From assembly GCA_014802045.1 (NCBI GenBank), contig JAAVDA010000014.1, positions 29,750 to 93,749 on the forward strand: DNA of 64,000 nucleotides, in the 5' to 3' direction. Every line of letters begins with the position of its first letter. The first letter of the stretch is position 1. This DNA is from Bacteroides sp. (GTDB lineage Bacteria; Bacteroidota; Bacteroidia; Bacteroidales; Muribaculaceae). The notes under the pieces are model-generated. The model made no database searches. It was given only the letters and a program-made list of their open reading frames with translations, and had not been told where the DNA came from. Of this stretch, positions 39,776 through 50,642 are shown piece by piece. Made by a program: the position numbers and the translations under genes.

Positions 39776-40948
39776 TCATAAAGCAAGGCGTTTCACCTCT
39801 GCGAGGGCAATGCGTCGCGCCTCGGAATTGGTGGCTACATAGTCGTCGTAGCCGGGACGTGAAACAAACGGTGTGGCAGAAAGGGTGGCGGAGATTACTG
39901 TGTGGATATCAAGAAATCTCAGCTTGCCGGCGAGAAAAGCCGCTACTGCCACTTCGTTGGCGGCATTTATAGTGCAGGCGGTTGTGCCCCCTTCCTCCAG
40001 GGCCTGATAGGCGAAATTCAGGCAGGGAAAGCGGCGGGTGTCGGGCCGGTGGAAGGTGAGATTGGCATAGTCGGCCACAGTGAGACGTCGCTCCGGGGCG
40101 TCGGTGCGGGTAGCGTCGCCGAGGGCATAGCGGATGGGCAGGTGCATGTCGGGCACTCCGAGCTGGGCCTTGACGGCTCCGTCGCAGAACTGCACCATGG
40201 AGTGGACTATCGACTGCGGATGCACCACGGCTTCGATTCTCTTGGCGGGGATATCGAAAAGCCATCTTGCCTCGATGATTTCAAAAGCTTTATTGATCAT
40301 AGTGGCAGAGTCGATGGTGATTTTATTGCCCATGCTCCAGTTGGGATGGCGCAAGGCGTCGGCCACGGTGACTTTTTCGAGGTCGGATTCCGAAAGGTTG
40401 CGAAACGGGCCGCCGGAGGCTGTGATGATAAGACGGTCTACGGTGGCGGGGTCTTCACCTACCAGACACTGGTAGATGGCCGAATGCTCGGAATCGACGG
40501 GGAGAATACTTGACTCGGAGGTGAGAAGCATACGGGTGATGAGCTCGCCGGCCACTACGAGGGTTTCCTTGTTGGCAAGAGCTATATCTTTGCTGGCGCG
40601 GATTGCGCGGATGGTAGGTTCGAGTCCGCTATAGCCCACTGTGGCGGTGACCACGGTAGAGAAGTCGGGACGCTCCATAGCGTCGGCAAGAGCCTGAGCT
40701 CCGGAGGCTGTCTCTATGCCGAGTGGAGCGAGCGCATCGCGCAGGCGCGCATACTTATTAGTGTCGGCGATAATTGCCAGCGCCGGACGATGAGCCATGG
40801 CCTGCTCAATCAGGCGGTCTACATTGCTCCCGGCGGCAAGCACGGTCACTTTGAATCTGTCGGGCCGCTGGGCCACGATGTCGAGGGTCTGAGTGCCTAT
40901 AGAGCCTGTGGAGCCTATGACTGCTATCTGTTTGGGTTGATGTGTCAT
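39776..40948 (-). CDS. dxr: 1-deoxy-D-xylulose-5-phosphate reductoisomerase
   Basis: IAVIGSTGSIGTQTLDIV, LANKETLVVAGELI, PVDSEHSAIYQCL; start trimmed to MTHQPKQ. Confidence 0.97.
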   Translation of the reverse strand: MTHQPKQIAVIGSTGSIGTQTLDIVAQRPDRFKVTVLAAGSNVDRLIEQAMAHRPALAIIADTNKYARLRDALAPLGIETASGAQALADAMERPDFSTVVTATVGYSGLEPTIRAIRASKDIALANKETLVVAGELITRMLLTSESSILPVDSEHSAIYQCLVGEDPATVDRLIITASGGPFRNLSESDLEKVTVADALRHPNWSMGNKITIDSATMINKAFEIIEARWLFDIPAKRIEAVVHPQSIVHSMVQFCDGAVKAQLGVPDMHLPIRYALGDATRTDAPERRLTVADYANLTFHRPDTRRFPCLNFAYQALEEGGTTACTINAANEVAVAAFLAGKLRFLDIHTVISATLSATPFVSRPGYDDYVATNSEARRIALAEVKRLAL

Positions 40949-41263
40949 CTGATCGGTTATGTCTTTTTCCTGCCATGCGCCGGGGAGGGGCAGCAGGAGA
41001 GCGGAAAAAAATTTCGTGGTACAAAGATAGTCAGAAAACTTCGTTTCTTCCATATTTTGAGGCAGAAAACTCATCTAAAGTTAAAGAGGCTTGAAGAAAA
41101 ATAAAAAAAATACAAACCTTTCGCGAACAAAAAATCGAAAGGTCATGTTATAAAATCAAAACGCCACCGAGGGCAGACAAACAACACACAACAAACCGCC
41201 CCGGGGCAAACAAAAAAAGAGAAAATTAAATCAAAAAATGTTTCATTAAAATTTACGAGAGAA

Positions 41264-42469
41264 ATGAAAAAGAATCTTCTTTTAGCGATTGCGGGAGTCG
41301 GCGGGATGCTGCTCTCATCCAACTACGCTTCAGCACAGGACGCAGTCGGTATCGTTGAGGAGTCGGTTATCACCGAGGTACCTGTAGAATGCAAGACAAA
41401 CTACTCCACATCGTGGAAAGACAACTGGTTCATCCAGTTAGGCGCAGGCGTCCAGATCCCCTACGTCGACCACTATCTCAATAAAGGCGACGACAAGCGT
41501 CACATCACCCCCGTCTACAACGTTGGCTTCGGCCACTGGTTCAGCCCCTACCTGGGCTTCCGCGTAACAGGCTACTATGGCCGTCTGCACCTCGACTGGG
41601 GCAAATATAACAAGGCCAACATGGCAAACGCAAACGTAGATCTCATGTGGGATATGTTCAACTCGTTTGCCGGTCCTAACCCCAACCGCGTGTTCAGTAT
41701 CATTCCTTTCGTAGGTGTCGGCGGAACCTACACATGGGGCTTCGATCCCTCCCTCGCCACAATTCCTGACGGCGACGGTCATCACAAGACCAAACAGTGG
41801 ACACTCCCCGTATCGGCCGGTCTGCAGCTCCGCTTCGCTCTCTGCAAGTATGTAGACTTCTTCGCTGAAGGCCGCGTGAACTTCTACGGCGACGAGTTTA
41901 ACAACGTTGTTTCTGGTGATCCCATCGAGGCTAACGTGAGCGTTTACGGCGGTTTCTCTTTCAATATCGGTGGCCGCAACTACTCAGCCTACAATCCCTG
42001 CGAATATCTGGGCTATATCAACACCCTCAACAATCAGGTGAACGACCTCCGCGGTCAGCTCGCAACCACCGCAGCCGCTCTTGCAGCCGCTGAAGCTCAG
42101 CTGCCTTGCCCCGAGGTTGTAGAACAGGAAGCTATCGTGATCCAGACCCCGATTCTCGCCAGCGTACGCTTCAAGATCGACTCTGCCCGCATCAGCAACG
42201 AAGAGATGGTCAATGTGTATAACGTAGCTGAATACATGAAGGCTAATCCTAACGTGACTGTAACCGTACAGGGCTATGCAGACAAGGATACCGGCACCGC
42301 AGCCTACAACATGGAGCTCTCACAGCGCCGCGCTCAGGCAGTCGTAGACGCCCTCGTCAACAAGTATGGTGTAGACTCCAGCCGCCTCACCATCAATGCA
42401 AACGGCAGCGATACCCAGCCCTACTCTGAAAACAACTGGAACCGTATCGTAATCTTCACTCAGCCGTAA
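41264..42469 (+). CDS. OmpA-family outer membrane porin
   Basis: Signal peptide, beta-barrel region, C-terminal VTVTVQGYADKDTGTAAYNMELSQRRAQAVVDALV. Confidence 0.93.
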   Translation: MKKNLLLAIAGVGGMLLSSNYASAQDAVGIVEESVITEVPVECKTNYSTSWKDNWFIQLGAGVQIPYVDHYLNKGDDKRHITPVYNVGFGHWFSPYLGFRVTGYYGRLHLDWGKYNKANMANANVDLMWDMFNSFAGPNPNRVFSIIPFVGVGGTYTWGFDPSLATIPDGDGHHKTKQWTLPVSAGLQLRFALCKYVDFFAEGRVNFYGDEFNNVVSGDPIEANVSVYGGFSFNIGGRNYSAYNPCEYLGYINTLNNQVNDLRGQLATTAAALAAAEAQLPCPEVVEQEAIVIQTPILASVRFKIDSARISNEEMVNVYNVAEYMKANPNVTVTVQGYADKDTGTAAYNMELSQRRAQAVVDALVNKYGVDSSRLTINANGSDTQPYSENNWNRIVIFTQP

Positions 42470-42525
42470 GCACTGAACCGAAGAGATATCCTTAAGACAC
42501 AATTATACTAAGGAATATAATCAAG

Positions 42526-42565
42526 AAGCGCCCCGGGCCAATCAAGGTCCGGGGCGCTTTGAATT
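42526..42565 (+). terminator. Intrinsic terminator after OmpA-family gene
   Basis: aagcgccccgg-gccaatcaaggt-ccggggcgctt followed by T-rich tract. Confidence 0.65.
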
Positions 42566-42682
42566 TTGTGGCCTGAGAGTTTGGCAGATTCGTTTTTTAT
42601 CCGTAAATTTGTGGGTAGCCGTGCAGTAGGAGGCTGCGGGCTTACCGTGAATACGAATCAATAACCCTTAAAACATAATCCA

Positions 42683-44437
42683 ATGGATAATAATCAAGAG
42701 CTGCTGCAGGCAGTGACTGAAAAAGCGAAGGTGTGGCTCGGCGAAGGCTATGATGCCGACACCCGTGCAGAGGTGAAGAGAATGCTTGACGCCGACGACA
42801 AGACAGAGCTTATCGAAGCTTTTTATAAAGATCTGGAGTTTGGCACTGGCGGTCTGCGCGGAATAATGGGCGTAGGGTCCAACCGCATGAATATCTACAC
42901 CGTGGGTGCAGCCACCCAGGGACTGGCCAACTATCTCAAGGAGAATTTTGCCGATCTGCCCGAAATTTCGGTGGCGGTGGGTCATGATGTGCGCAACAAC
43001 AGCCGCCTTTTTGCTGAAATCGTTGCAGATATATTCTCGGCCAACGGTATCAAGGTTTATCTCTTCGACAGCTTCCGCCCCACTCCCGAACTCTCGTTCG
43101 CCATCCGCCATCTGGGTTGTCAGAGCGGTGTGAATATCACAGCGTCACACAATCCGAAGGAATATAACGGCTATAAGGCCTATTGGGAAGATGGTGCCCA
43201 GATAATCGCTCCCCACGATGTGAATATCATAGACCATGTGAACCGCATCAAAGGTGTGGAGGAAATCAAGTTTGAAGGCGACAAATCTAAGATTCAGATT
43301 ATAGGCAAGGAGGTGGACGATGCATTCTTGGCTGCCATCAAGGGATTGTCTATGAGTCCTGAAGCCATTGAGCGCCATCACGACATGAAGATTGTCTACA
43401 CTCCTATCCACGGCACCGGTGTGAAGCTGATTCCTGAATCGCTCGCCAACTACGGATTCACCGACATTATCCATGTGGATGAACAGGATGTGCCCGACGG
43501 CAATTTCCCGACCGTTGCGTCGCCCAATCCGGAAGTGCCCTCGGCCATGGCTATGGCTATCGAGAAGGCCAAGGAGGTTGGAGCCGACCTCGTGATGGCT
43601 TCTGACCCTGATGCCGACCGTGTGGGTGCGGTGATTCGCGACGAGAAGGGTGAGTATGTGCTGCTCAACGGTAATCAGATCGTGATGATTCTCCTCAACT
43701 ACATCATGACCCGCAATGCCGAGCTCGGCCGTCTGACCGGTCAGGAATATATCGTGAAGACCATCGTGACCACTGAGACAATCAAGTCTATAGCTGATAA
43801 GAACAACATCAGGATGTTTGACTGCTACACCGGCTTCAAATGGATTGCGGCTGTGATTCGTGACCATGAGAACACTGCCCGCTATCTCGGTGGCGGTGAA
43901 GAGAGCTATGGTTTCCTTGCCGAGGATTTCGCCCGCGACAAGGATGCTGTGTCGGCTGTGTCGCTTATGGCTGAGGCTGCTGCTTGGGCCAAGGATCGCG
44001 GCATGAACTTCCTGCAGATGCTTCAGGATATTTATATCAAGTATGGCTTCTCGCGCGAAGCCGGTATCTCACTGGTGCGTCAGGGCAAGAAGGGTGCGGA
44101 AGAAATCCAGGAAATCATGAAGAATTTCCGTGCCAATCCTCCCAAGACTATCGGTGGCAGCCCCGTGGTGACCATCAAGGACTACGAAACTCTCTCGGCC
44201 ACCGATGCCATTGCAGGCAAGACTGTGAAGATCGATATGCCGGTCACTTCCAATGTGATTCAGTATTTCACCGAAGACGGAACCAAGATTTCGGTTCGTC
44301 CTTCAGGCACAGAACCCAAGATTAAGTTCTATGTTGAGGTTCGCGGGAAGATGGAAACTGCGGCAGACTATGCCAAGGCTACCGCTGATGCAGATGCCAA
44401 GATAGAGCAGATAAAGAAAGATCTCGGAGTGGACTGA
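42683..44437 (+). CDS. Phosphoglucomutase/phosphomannomutase family protein
   Basis: GTGGLRGIMGVGSNRMN, ITASHNPKEYNGYKAYW, MASDPDADRVG, SVRPSGTEPKIKFYVEV. Confidence 0.96.
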   Translation: MDNNQELLQAVTEKAKVWLGEGYDADTRAEVKRMLDADDKTELIEAFYKDLEFGTGGLRGIMGVGSNRMNIYTVGAATQGLANYLKENFADLPEISVAVGHDVRNNSRLFAEIVADIFSANGIKVYLFDSFRPTPELSFAIRHLGCQSGVNITASHNPKEYNGYKAYWEDGAQIIAPHDVNIIDHVNRIKGVEEIKFEGDKSKIQIIGKEVDDAFLAAIKGLSMSPEAIERHHDMKIVYTPIHGTGVKLIPESLANYGFTDIIHVDEQDVPDGNFPTVASPNPEVPSAMAMAIEKAKEVGADLVMASDPDADRVGAVIRDEKGEYVLLNGNQIVMILLNYIMTRNAELGRLTGQEYIVKTIVTTETIKSIADKNNIRMFDCYTGFKWIAAVIRDHENTARYLGGGEESYGFLAEDFARDKDAVSAVSLMAEAAAWAKDRGMNFLQMLQDIYIKYGFSREAGISLVRQGKKGAEEIQEIMKNFRANPPKTIGGSPVVTIKDYETLSATDAIAGKTVKIDMPVTSNVIQYFTEDGTKISVRPSGTEPKIKFYVEVRGKMETAADYAKATADADAKIEQIKKDLGVD

Positions 44438-44480
44438 GCTGTAATAAGTCTGTAACGACTTAATCGTTTGATATTCAATC

Positions 44481-44517
44481 GTCCGTGGGGAAATATCTCC
44501 CCACGGACTTTTTTTTA
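44481..44517 (+). terminator. Intrinsic terminator after the phosphohexomutase gene
   Basis: gtccgtgggg-aaatatct-ccccacggac followed by T8. Confidence 0.75.
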
Positions 44518-44616
44518 TGGAAAAGGTAGGGGAATATTTATTAAATTTGCGGAATATTGGCTGAGTAATATCCGGCAGCGGAAACTGGCGGATCAGCGCG
44601 TCTTTAAGGCCTGAAA

Positions 44617-46281
44617 ATGAAGAGATATTGTGCAATCATATTCTGTGTGGCGATGGCGTGTTGTGCGATGTGTCGTGCGGCTGCCACAAGTGCTCCGATG
44701 GTGCGTCTGCATTATCCGGCCGGCTACCGCGCGGTGGATCTGGAATATGAAAACAGCGCTTGCGCACTCAACATTCTCACCCGTGATCTCAGAGCCATAA
44801 GTGGCTCGGGAGAGGTGCCCGGGGTAGAGATGATTGCTTTCTGCTCGCCGGATGCAGATAATTATATAGCGCTCAATGTGGCCAAAGGACGTGCAGACGA
44901 ACTGCAGAAGCTACTCGCTTCACGCTCTATAGTGGGTGACTCGGCTGTAAGGCTTGTATATAAAGGTGTGGGGTGGGAAGAGCTGGCGCGTATGGTCGAG
45001 GCCTCTGATCTGGCTCACCGTGCGGAGGTGGTTGAGATTCTCCGTGCTCCTGATCTGGAGATTGTGAGGGGTATGTCGGAGTCATATAGTTCGATTATCG
45101 AAAGCCGCCTTAAAAAGATTGACCACGGGAATGCTTTTGACCATATCAGGTCACATTTTTATCCGGTGTTGCGCAATATGCTGCTGGTCACAACATCAAG
45201 AGGCGACACAGCAAGAGTGTTTTACAGCATCGGCTATAATGAGGTTGACCTTGCGTATGCCCATAATGGCGAGCGGCTCAATTCGCTGCTCGATTCGCTA
45301 TCGGAACATGATGATGCGGCTGTGACAGTGAGCTGCATGCTTGAGCCCTCGGGCAACAACCGCATAAATTACTATGTGGCCCGTTCGAGATATGAGAAAC
45401 TGCGCAATCTGATAATATCGCAGACCGGACTTGGAGAGGACAAAGTGGTATTCTCGACACGTGGCGACGGATGGGCCGAGGTGAGAAACTATGTGGCCCT
45501 CACCGATGCACGTTGGCGCAGAGAGGCTCTTGAGGTGATAGACGGCGGAAATCTGACAATCGATGCCTCTATGGCTGAGAAAGCTTCGGAGGGCCGGATA
45601 AAGTTGCTGAAGGCTATTGACGGAGGAAAGACCTATCACACTCTATCCACACGCTTTTTCCCGACACTACGCAACACGGTGTTGCTCCGCGCGGTGACTC
45701 TTGAACAACGACCTGAACCGGCAGCAGAGCTGAAACCGACAGAACCTGCAGATGAAGCCCTGGAATCTAGATATTGGGCTCTGAAGACCAATCTGCTCTA
45801 TGATGTGGTGCTATCTCCGAGCATAGAGGTGGAATACAGGTTTTCGGACCGCTGGAGCGTAGGACTCGAATATAATATGGCGTGGTGGAAAAATACGCAT
45901 GACGGACGCACCTACGAACTGGCGGTGCTTTCGCCGGAATTCCGCTATCATTTTTCATCGGCCTCAGCCCGGAGGGGGCATTATGTCGGAGCGTTCAGCG
46001 GATTCACCTGGTATGATTTGAGCAGCACTACCACGGGGCATCATGGCGAAGGTTATTTCGCCGGAGTGAGCTATGGCTATATAATGCCTCTGACCCGGCA
46101 ACTGTTTCTTGAGGCCGGTATCGGTGTGGGCTACCTCTCGACCCGCTATAAGGACTATACGCCGACCGACGGACACAATGTGTACAGGCGCACAAAGAAT
46201 GCAGGGTATTTCGGGCCGCTCAAGGCTCGTTTAGCTTTGGTGTGGCGTTTTGATTCAATAAAAAGGAAATCAATCAGATGA
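44617..46281 (+). CDS. DUF3575-type outer-membrane protein with duplicated N-terminal domain, first gene of fimbrillin operon
   Basis: C-term YWALKTNLLYDVVLSPSIEVEYRFSDRWSVGLEYNMAWW...; two similar N-terminal repeats ending RSHFYPVLRN and TRFFPTLRN. Confidence 0.8.
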   Translation: MKRYCAIIFCVAMACCAMCRAAATSAPMVRLHYPAGYRAVDLEYENSACALNILTRDLRAISGSGEVPGVEMIAFCSPDADNYIALNVAKGRADELQKLLASRSIVGDSAVRLVYKGVGWEELARMVEASDLAHRAEVVEILRAPDLEIVRGMSESYSSIIESRLKKIDHGNAFDHIRSHFYPVLRNMLLVTTSRGDTARVFYSIGYNEVDLAYAHNGERLNSLLDSLSEHDDAAVTVSCMLEPSGNNRINYYVARSRYEKLRNLIISQTGLGEDKVVFSTRGDGWAEVRNYVALTDARWRREALEVIDGGNLTIDASMAEKASEGRIKLLKAIDGGKTYHTLSTRFFPTLRNTVLLRAVTLEQRPEPAAELKPTEPADEALESRYWALKTNLLYDVVLSPSIEVEYRFSDRWSVGLEYNMAWWKNTHDGRTYELAVLSPEFRYHFSSASARRGHYVGAFSGFTWYDLSSTTTGHHGEGYFAGVSYGYIMPLTRQLFLEAGIGVGYLSTRYKDYTPTDGHNVYRRTKNAGYFGPLKARLALVWRFDSIKRKSIR

Positions 46282-47303
46282 AAATCTCCTCACATATCAT
46301 ATTCACGGCTTTTACGGCGATGGCAGTCTCATTCAGCGGTTGCCGTCAGGAGATGTGCTATAATCACACCGGTGAGATGGCCGTTGACTTGCAGTGGGAG
46401 CAGGAGTGGGAGCGTGATTATGGCGCGGCTCTCGCAGATAATTGGAACGAAACCACTCATGGCATGGGCTATGATGCTCTCCGACCTTCGGCCGGAGCTT
46501 CGGTGACGATGATGGTCTATCCGGAATCGGCCGATTCTTATACTCACTTTCTGGGGTCAGGAGGAGGAGTGGTGAATAGTTCTCCCACCGGATCGCTACT
46601 GCTGTATAATGACGACACGGAGTGTGTGGTGATCAACGATGTTGCGTCTGTGCCTGACGCTATAGCCACAACTACGGGTCGGTCGAGATCGTCGCTTGCG
46701 CCGCTTCATGACGGCGAGCGCACGGTGAATCCGCCCGATGTGTTGTTTGGTGCATATATAGACCGCGTAGAGACATCCGGAGCCCACGCCCGGCAGCAGG
46801 TGAGTGCGTTGATGCGTCCGCTGGTGTTCAGCTATGTGGTAAACTACACTATTGAAGGAGGCATTGAATTCGTGAGTCTGATGCGTGGAGCTATAGCCGG
46901 GATGGCCGAGAGCGTGAGATTGCGCGACGGGTCTACTCCGTCTGCTGCTGCTACTCTGCTCTTTGACTGCGATATAACTCCAACAGGTGCTCGTGCGGTG
47001 GTCAATAGTTTCGGGGTGCCTTCATTTGCGGGTCATCACTATTCGGGAGTCGCTCCGACCGGCACAACCGACCCCTCCCTACGGTTTACGCTCAATCTTG
47101 AAGTGCTTCTCAAGACAGGAGAGCTTCAATCGTTTGAATTTGACATCACAGACCAGATGCGCAATCAGCCCCGAGGGGGAGTGATCAGTGTGGACGGTAT
47201 ATATGTGATAGATTCGGGTAGTCAGATAGACTCCGGATTTGATGTTGATGTCGATGACTGGGGTGAATATGAAGATGTGCAGTTGCCTCCGTTTGAAACT
47301 TAA
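46278..47303 (+). CDS. DUF5119-like fimbrial lipoprotein
   Basis: Lipobox VSFSGC; ATGA overlap with upstream gene; typical position in fimbrillin loci. Confidence 0.65.
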   Translation: MKISSHIIFTAFTAMAVSFSGCRQEMCYNHTGEMAVDLQWEQEWERDYGAALADNWNETTHGMGYDALRPSAGASVTMMVYPESADSYTHFLGSGGGVVNSSPTGSLLLYNDDTECVVINDVASVPDAIATTTGRSRSSLAPLHDGERTVNPPDVLFGAYIDRVETSGAHARQQVSALMRPLVFSYVVNYTIEGGIEFVSLMRGAIAGMAESVRLRDGSTPSAAATLLFDCDITPTGARAVVNSFGVPSFAGHHYSGVAPTGTTDPSLRFTLNLEVLLKTGELQSFEFDITDQMRNQPRGGVISVDGIYVIDSGSQIDSGFDVDVDDWGEYEDVQLPPFET

Positions 47304-47327
47304 TTGAAAAATGAAATTTTCAAAGAT

Positions 47328-48347
47328 ATGAAGATTCGTGATTTTTTGATATGCGGCCTTTGCTCCATGGCGGTAGTGTCGTGTGCATCGAGCGATGTGA
47401 TAGACGATGTGCTCCGTAGTGAAGCAAACCGTATAGGGTTTGAGACCAACGTCAGCAAAAATTCACGAGCTATGACCAATGGCAATTTCAACCGTTTTTT
47501 TGTCTATGCGTCATACTCTATTTCCACACAGCCTCAGCCTGTGAATGTTTTTACTGGCGATGTCGTGACCAAAGGCACAAATAGTTGGACCTATTCGGGC
47601 GACCGTTTCTGGGTGCCCGACGCTACATACGACTTCTATGCCTACAGTTGTGAGAATCAGCAGATGAATCCAAATATTTCGGGGCATGCATCTTTCTCAG
47701 ATAGAGTGCTTCAGCTCAATGGTTTCACGGCCAATGCCAAACATCAGCACGATTTATTGTTTGCGAGTGTATTGAACCAGAAGCGTGCGAGCGACGGATC
47801 GTCGACTCCGGTGGCATTCAAATTCAACCATCTCCTGACGAGGGTGATATTCACTTTTAAGTCAGCTTATCCTTCGGGCTACACGGTGATTGTGAGCAAT
47901 CCCCGTCTTGTAAACTTCCGTGACAAGGCCGATTTCGACGGTAAGACCATGGAGTGGGAAAATGTGGAGAGAACCTCAGATGAGATAGAGATGAATCTGT
48001 CGCTTGCCACTCCGACCGCCGACATAACATCGGCTACAGCGACGACCGCTCCAATCTATATGATTCCGTTTGCCTATAAGAAAGCCGATGTTACTCTCGA
48101 ATTTGATGTGCAGGTAAGGAAAGACGGCAAGGATGTGCTCGGACGCACAATCTACGCAACATGGCGTCCGACCTGGTCAGCCGGTCATAGCCTGAACAAT
48201 GTGATTACAATAACCGGTGGACATACAGGATTGAATTCAATACGCTTTACTGCTGAAATAACTAAAGATCCGGGTGCAGACAATGATGGATGGAATGGTG
48301 AAGACGGCACGCTGAACGATATGGTGTTTGAGGCTCACGGAAATTGA
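47328..48347 (+). CDS. Fimbrillin family lipoprotein
   Basis: Lipobox MAVVSC; FKFNHLLTRVIFTFKSAYPSGYTVIVSNPRL; start at MKIRDFL. Confidence 0.82.
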   Translation: MKIRDFLICGLCSMAVVSCASSDVIDDVLRSEANRIGFETNVSKNSRAMTNGNFNRFFVYASYSISTQPQPVNVFTGDVVTKGTNSWTYSGDRFWVPDATYDFYAYSCENQQMNPNISGHASFSDRVLQLNGFTANAKHQHDLLFASVLNQKRASDGSSTPVAFKFNHLLTRVIFTFKSAYPSGYTVIVSNPRLVNFRDKADFDGKTMEWENVERTSDEIEMNLSLATPTADITSATATTAPIYMIPFAYKKADVTLEFDVQVRKDGKDVLGRTIYATWRPTWSAGHSLNNVITITGGHTGLNSIRFTAEITKDPGADNDGWNGEDGTLNDMVFEAHGN

Positions 48348-48356
48348 TGTTAAGAT

Positions 48357-49361
48357 ATGATTTATCGATTATCTATAATAGCGGCTCTTTTTTTAGCGCT
48401 CAATGCTTGCGGCTCGAATGATATTCCCGAACCGGATTCGGAGCCAGGCTCTCCACTTTGCTTCTCGGCCTCTGTGGGCGATGAGAGCAGAGCGCCTGTG
48501 GCCTCCTCCGATTTTTCGGCTGCAGGGTCTGCTTTCCGTGTCTGGGCCACTATGCACAGTGTGGACAACGGGTCTGATGTGACCACTGTGTTTGATGGCA
48601 CAGAAGTGACATCTGACGGAAAAGGAGTGTGGAGCTATGATGGTGTTCAGTATTGGTTTCCGATGCAGACATACAATTTCCGTGCCATCTGGCCGGCTTC
48701 AGTCGAAGGCGTTACGTTTGCTCCCGCTGCGGGAGAGGATGCTTCGCTTGCAGTGAAAGATTTCGATGTGAGAAGCGGCATAGACCTCATGGCTGCTTCA
48801 GACCGCCGCGAGATTGCCAAGGCCGGCGAGGAAGCGGCTGTGGCATTGAAATTCCGCCACCTGCTCACCCGTGTGAGTTTCCGGGGACGCTCCGACGAGT
48901 CGCTTCTCGGTCGCGGTCGAAGAGTGATTCTGCTCTCGGCGGCTATCTATGGAGTTGCCGTGACCGGCACATGGACGGGGAGTGACGGTAAGGGTGCATG
49001 GACTACCGGTTCGCCGGTCGGGAGTGCGGAAGTCCCTGTCTATAAAGTGGAGTTTCCCGACGGGCTCGAACTCTCTACCGAAGGCACGGATATCTTCACG
49101 GGCAAGGATGTGATTATGGCAATTCCGCAGGTGGTTCCCTCTGAGGCTCGTATCGTGATAGAGTGTCGCTATAATGTTGGCGGTGCGCATACCTTCACCT
49201 TCGAGGCCGCATTTTCTACAGCTGACGCTCAAACCGAATGGAAAGCCGGGTCGAGCCTGAGATACCCGTTTACGGTGGCTTCAGGTGTGTTTTTCTCTAC
49301 TCCTGATGTGGCAGACTGGGTTGAAATCCCTGTTGATAGCCCGGATTTTAAGATAGAATAA
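48357..49361 (+). CDS. Fimbrillin family lipoprotein
   Basis: Lipobox LALNAC; ALKFRHLLTRVSFRG. Confidence 0.82.
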   Translation: MIYRLSIIAALFLALNACGSNDIPEPDSEPGSPLCFSASVGDESRAPVASSDFSAAGSAFRVWATMHSVDNGSDVTTVFDGTEVTSDGKGVWSYDGVQYWFPMQTYNFRAIWPASVEGVTFAPAAGEDASLAVKDFDVRSGIDLMAASDRREIAKAGEEAAVALKFRHLLTRVSFRGRSDESLLGRGRRVILLSAAIYGVAVTGTWTGSDGKGAWTTGSPVGSAEVPVYKVEFPDGLELSTEGTDIFTGKDVIMAIPQVVPSEARIVIECRYNVGGAHTFTFEAAFSTADAQTEWKAGSSLRYPFTVASGVFFSTPDVADWVEIPVDSPDFKIE

Positions 49362-50642
49362 ATGATGAGAACAGGATATAAGACTCTCGGTTTGTGGGGG
49401 GCGGTGGCTCTGTTTCTGCTGTCTGGATGCACTTCCGATGGCGACGGGCCGGAACCGGTTGACAATATCATAGAGTTTGATGTGCCCTCGGTGGTGCTTG
49501 GAGAGCCTGAAGAATTATCGCGTGCCCAGCGGCTCGACGTGCTTCCGGCAGGTGAGGTGTTCGGTGTGTCGGGCTACTGTGTTCCTCTGTCCGGAGGCGA
49601 AGACCCCAAGCCAGATTATAATGCCGCAGGAGCCTACTGGACTGCTAAAAATAGAAATTCCATAGCCGATGTGATGTGGAATCAACCGATTAAGTTCGAC
49701 GGCACGAAATGCGTGTATCGCGACGCCGAAGGCACCACCTATTATCATCCGGCTCACTGGTATATATCGGCCGGTTCTACGCATGCCGATCCGGCCGATT
49801 TCCGCTACACATTCATTGCATGGCATCCTTATGACGGAGACTATTTCACTCCGGCCGAGAAGGGAGCGGTGGGGACGCCTCAGATAGGATTTACCATGCC
49901 TTTCAACCCCGGCGACAATGGCGAACTTGACCCTACAAAGGTGAAAGACGCTATGGTGGCACAGACTGTAGACCGTCTGCGAAACGTAGACAATATCGGC
50001 ACCGTTCCTCTTCGCTTCCGCCATATTCTCTGTGGGCTTCGTTTCCAGATAAATAATTTCAACACCTCTCAAGAGGTTATCGTCCACTCTCTTGCTCTGA
50101 GCGGAAGCTTTTACCGCTCTGCCACGATATCGTTTGCCGGAACGTCTCCTGTAGTAGTTGTAAAAGGCGACGAAACAATAGGCGGTGGCGACGAGGGTGA
50201 AGGAGCTGAAGAGCCAGAAATAGATGATACGCCCGGAATAGATGAAGATGATATGTATTCGGGCACATTCCGCTTCCTTTCGGAGGATGATAGTTCAGAT
50301 GATGTGACTGTTGTTCCCAACAGTGGCATAATAGCAGGCGCCACTCCGGGCAGCGACGGCCATTCCGACGGGGTTGCCGTGCTCCTTCTGCCTCATTTCG
50401 AGGGTGAGACCGACCGCAGCTATCTCGGTCGCAGTAAACGAATCCACATCAAATACACCTTTGAGGGAAAGGAAGGTGATAAGACAATTGATTTCACTCT
50501 CAACCGCCGTCCGGTGGCAGGCACGCTCTACACCGTCAATCTCAACTTCGTGGGCAATCAGCTGATGGTTACATTTACCGACGATGCCAACAATAGCTGG
50601 AGCTGGGATGAGGTTGAGACAGGCGACAATACTATAAAATGA
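49362..50642 (+). CDS. Fimbrillin family lipoprotein
   Basis: Lipobox FLLSGC; VPLRFRHILCGLRFQINNF. Confidence 0.8.
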   Translation: MMRTGYKTLGLWGAVALFLLSGCTSDGDGPEPVDNIIEFDVPSVVLGEPEELSRAQRLDVLPAGEVFGVSGYCVPLSGGEDPKPDYNAAGAYWTAKNRNSIADVMWNQPIKFDGTKCVYRDAEGTTYYHPAHWYISAGSTHADPADFRYTFIAWHPYDGDYFTPAEKGAVGTPQIGFTMPFNPGDNGELDPTKVKDAMVAQTVDRLRNVDNIGTVPLRFRHILCGLRFQINNFNTSQEVIVHSLALSGSFYRSATISFAGTSPVVVVKGDETIGGGDEGEGAEEPEIDDTPGIDEDDMYSGTFRFLSEDDSSDDVTVVPNSGIIAGATPGSDGHSDGVAVLLLPHFEGETDRSYLGRSKRIHIKYTFEGKEGDKTIDFTLNRRPVAGTLYTVNLNFVGNQLMVTFTDDANNSWSWDEVETGDNTIK

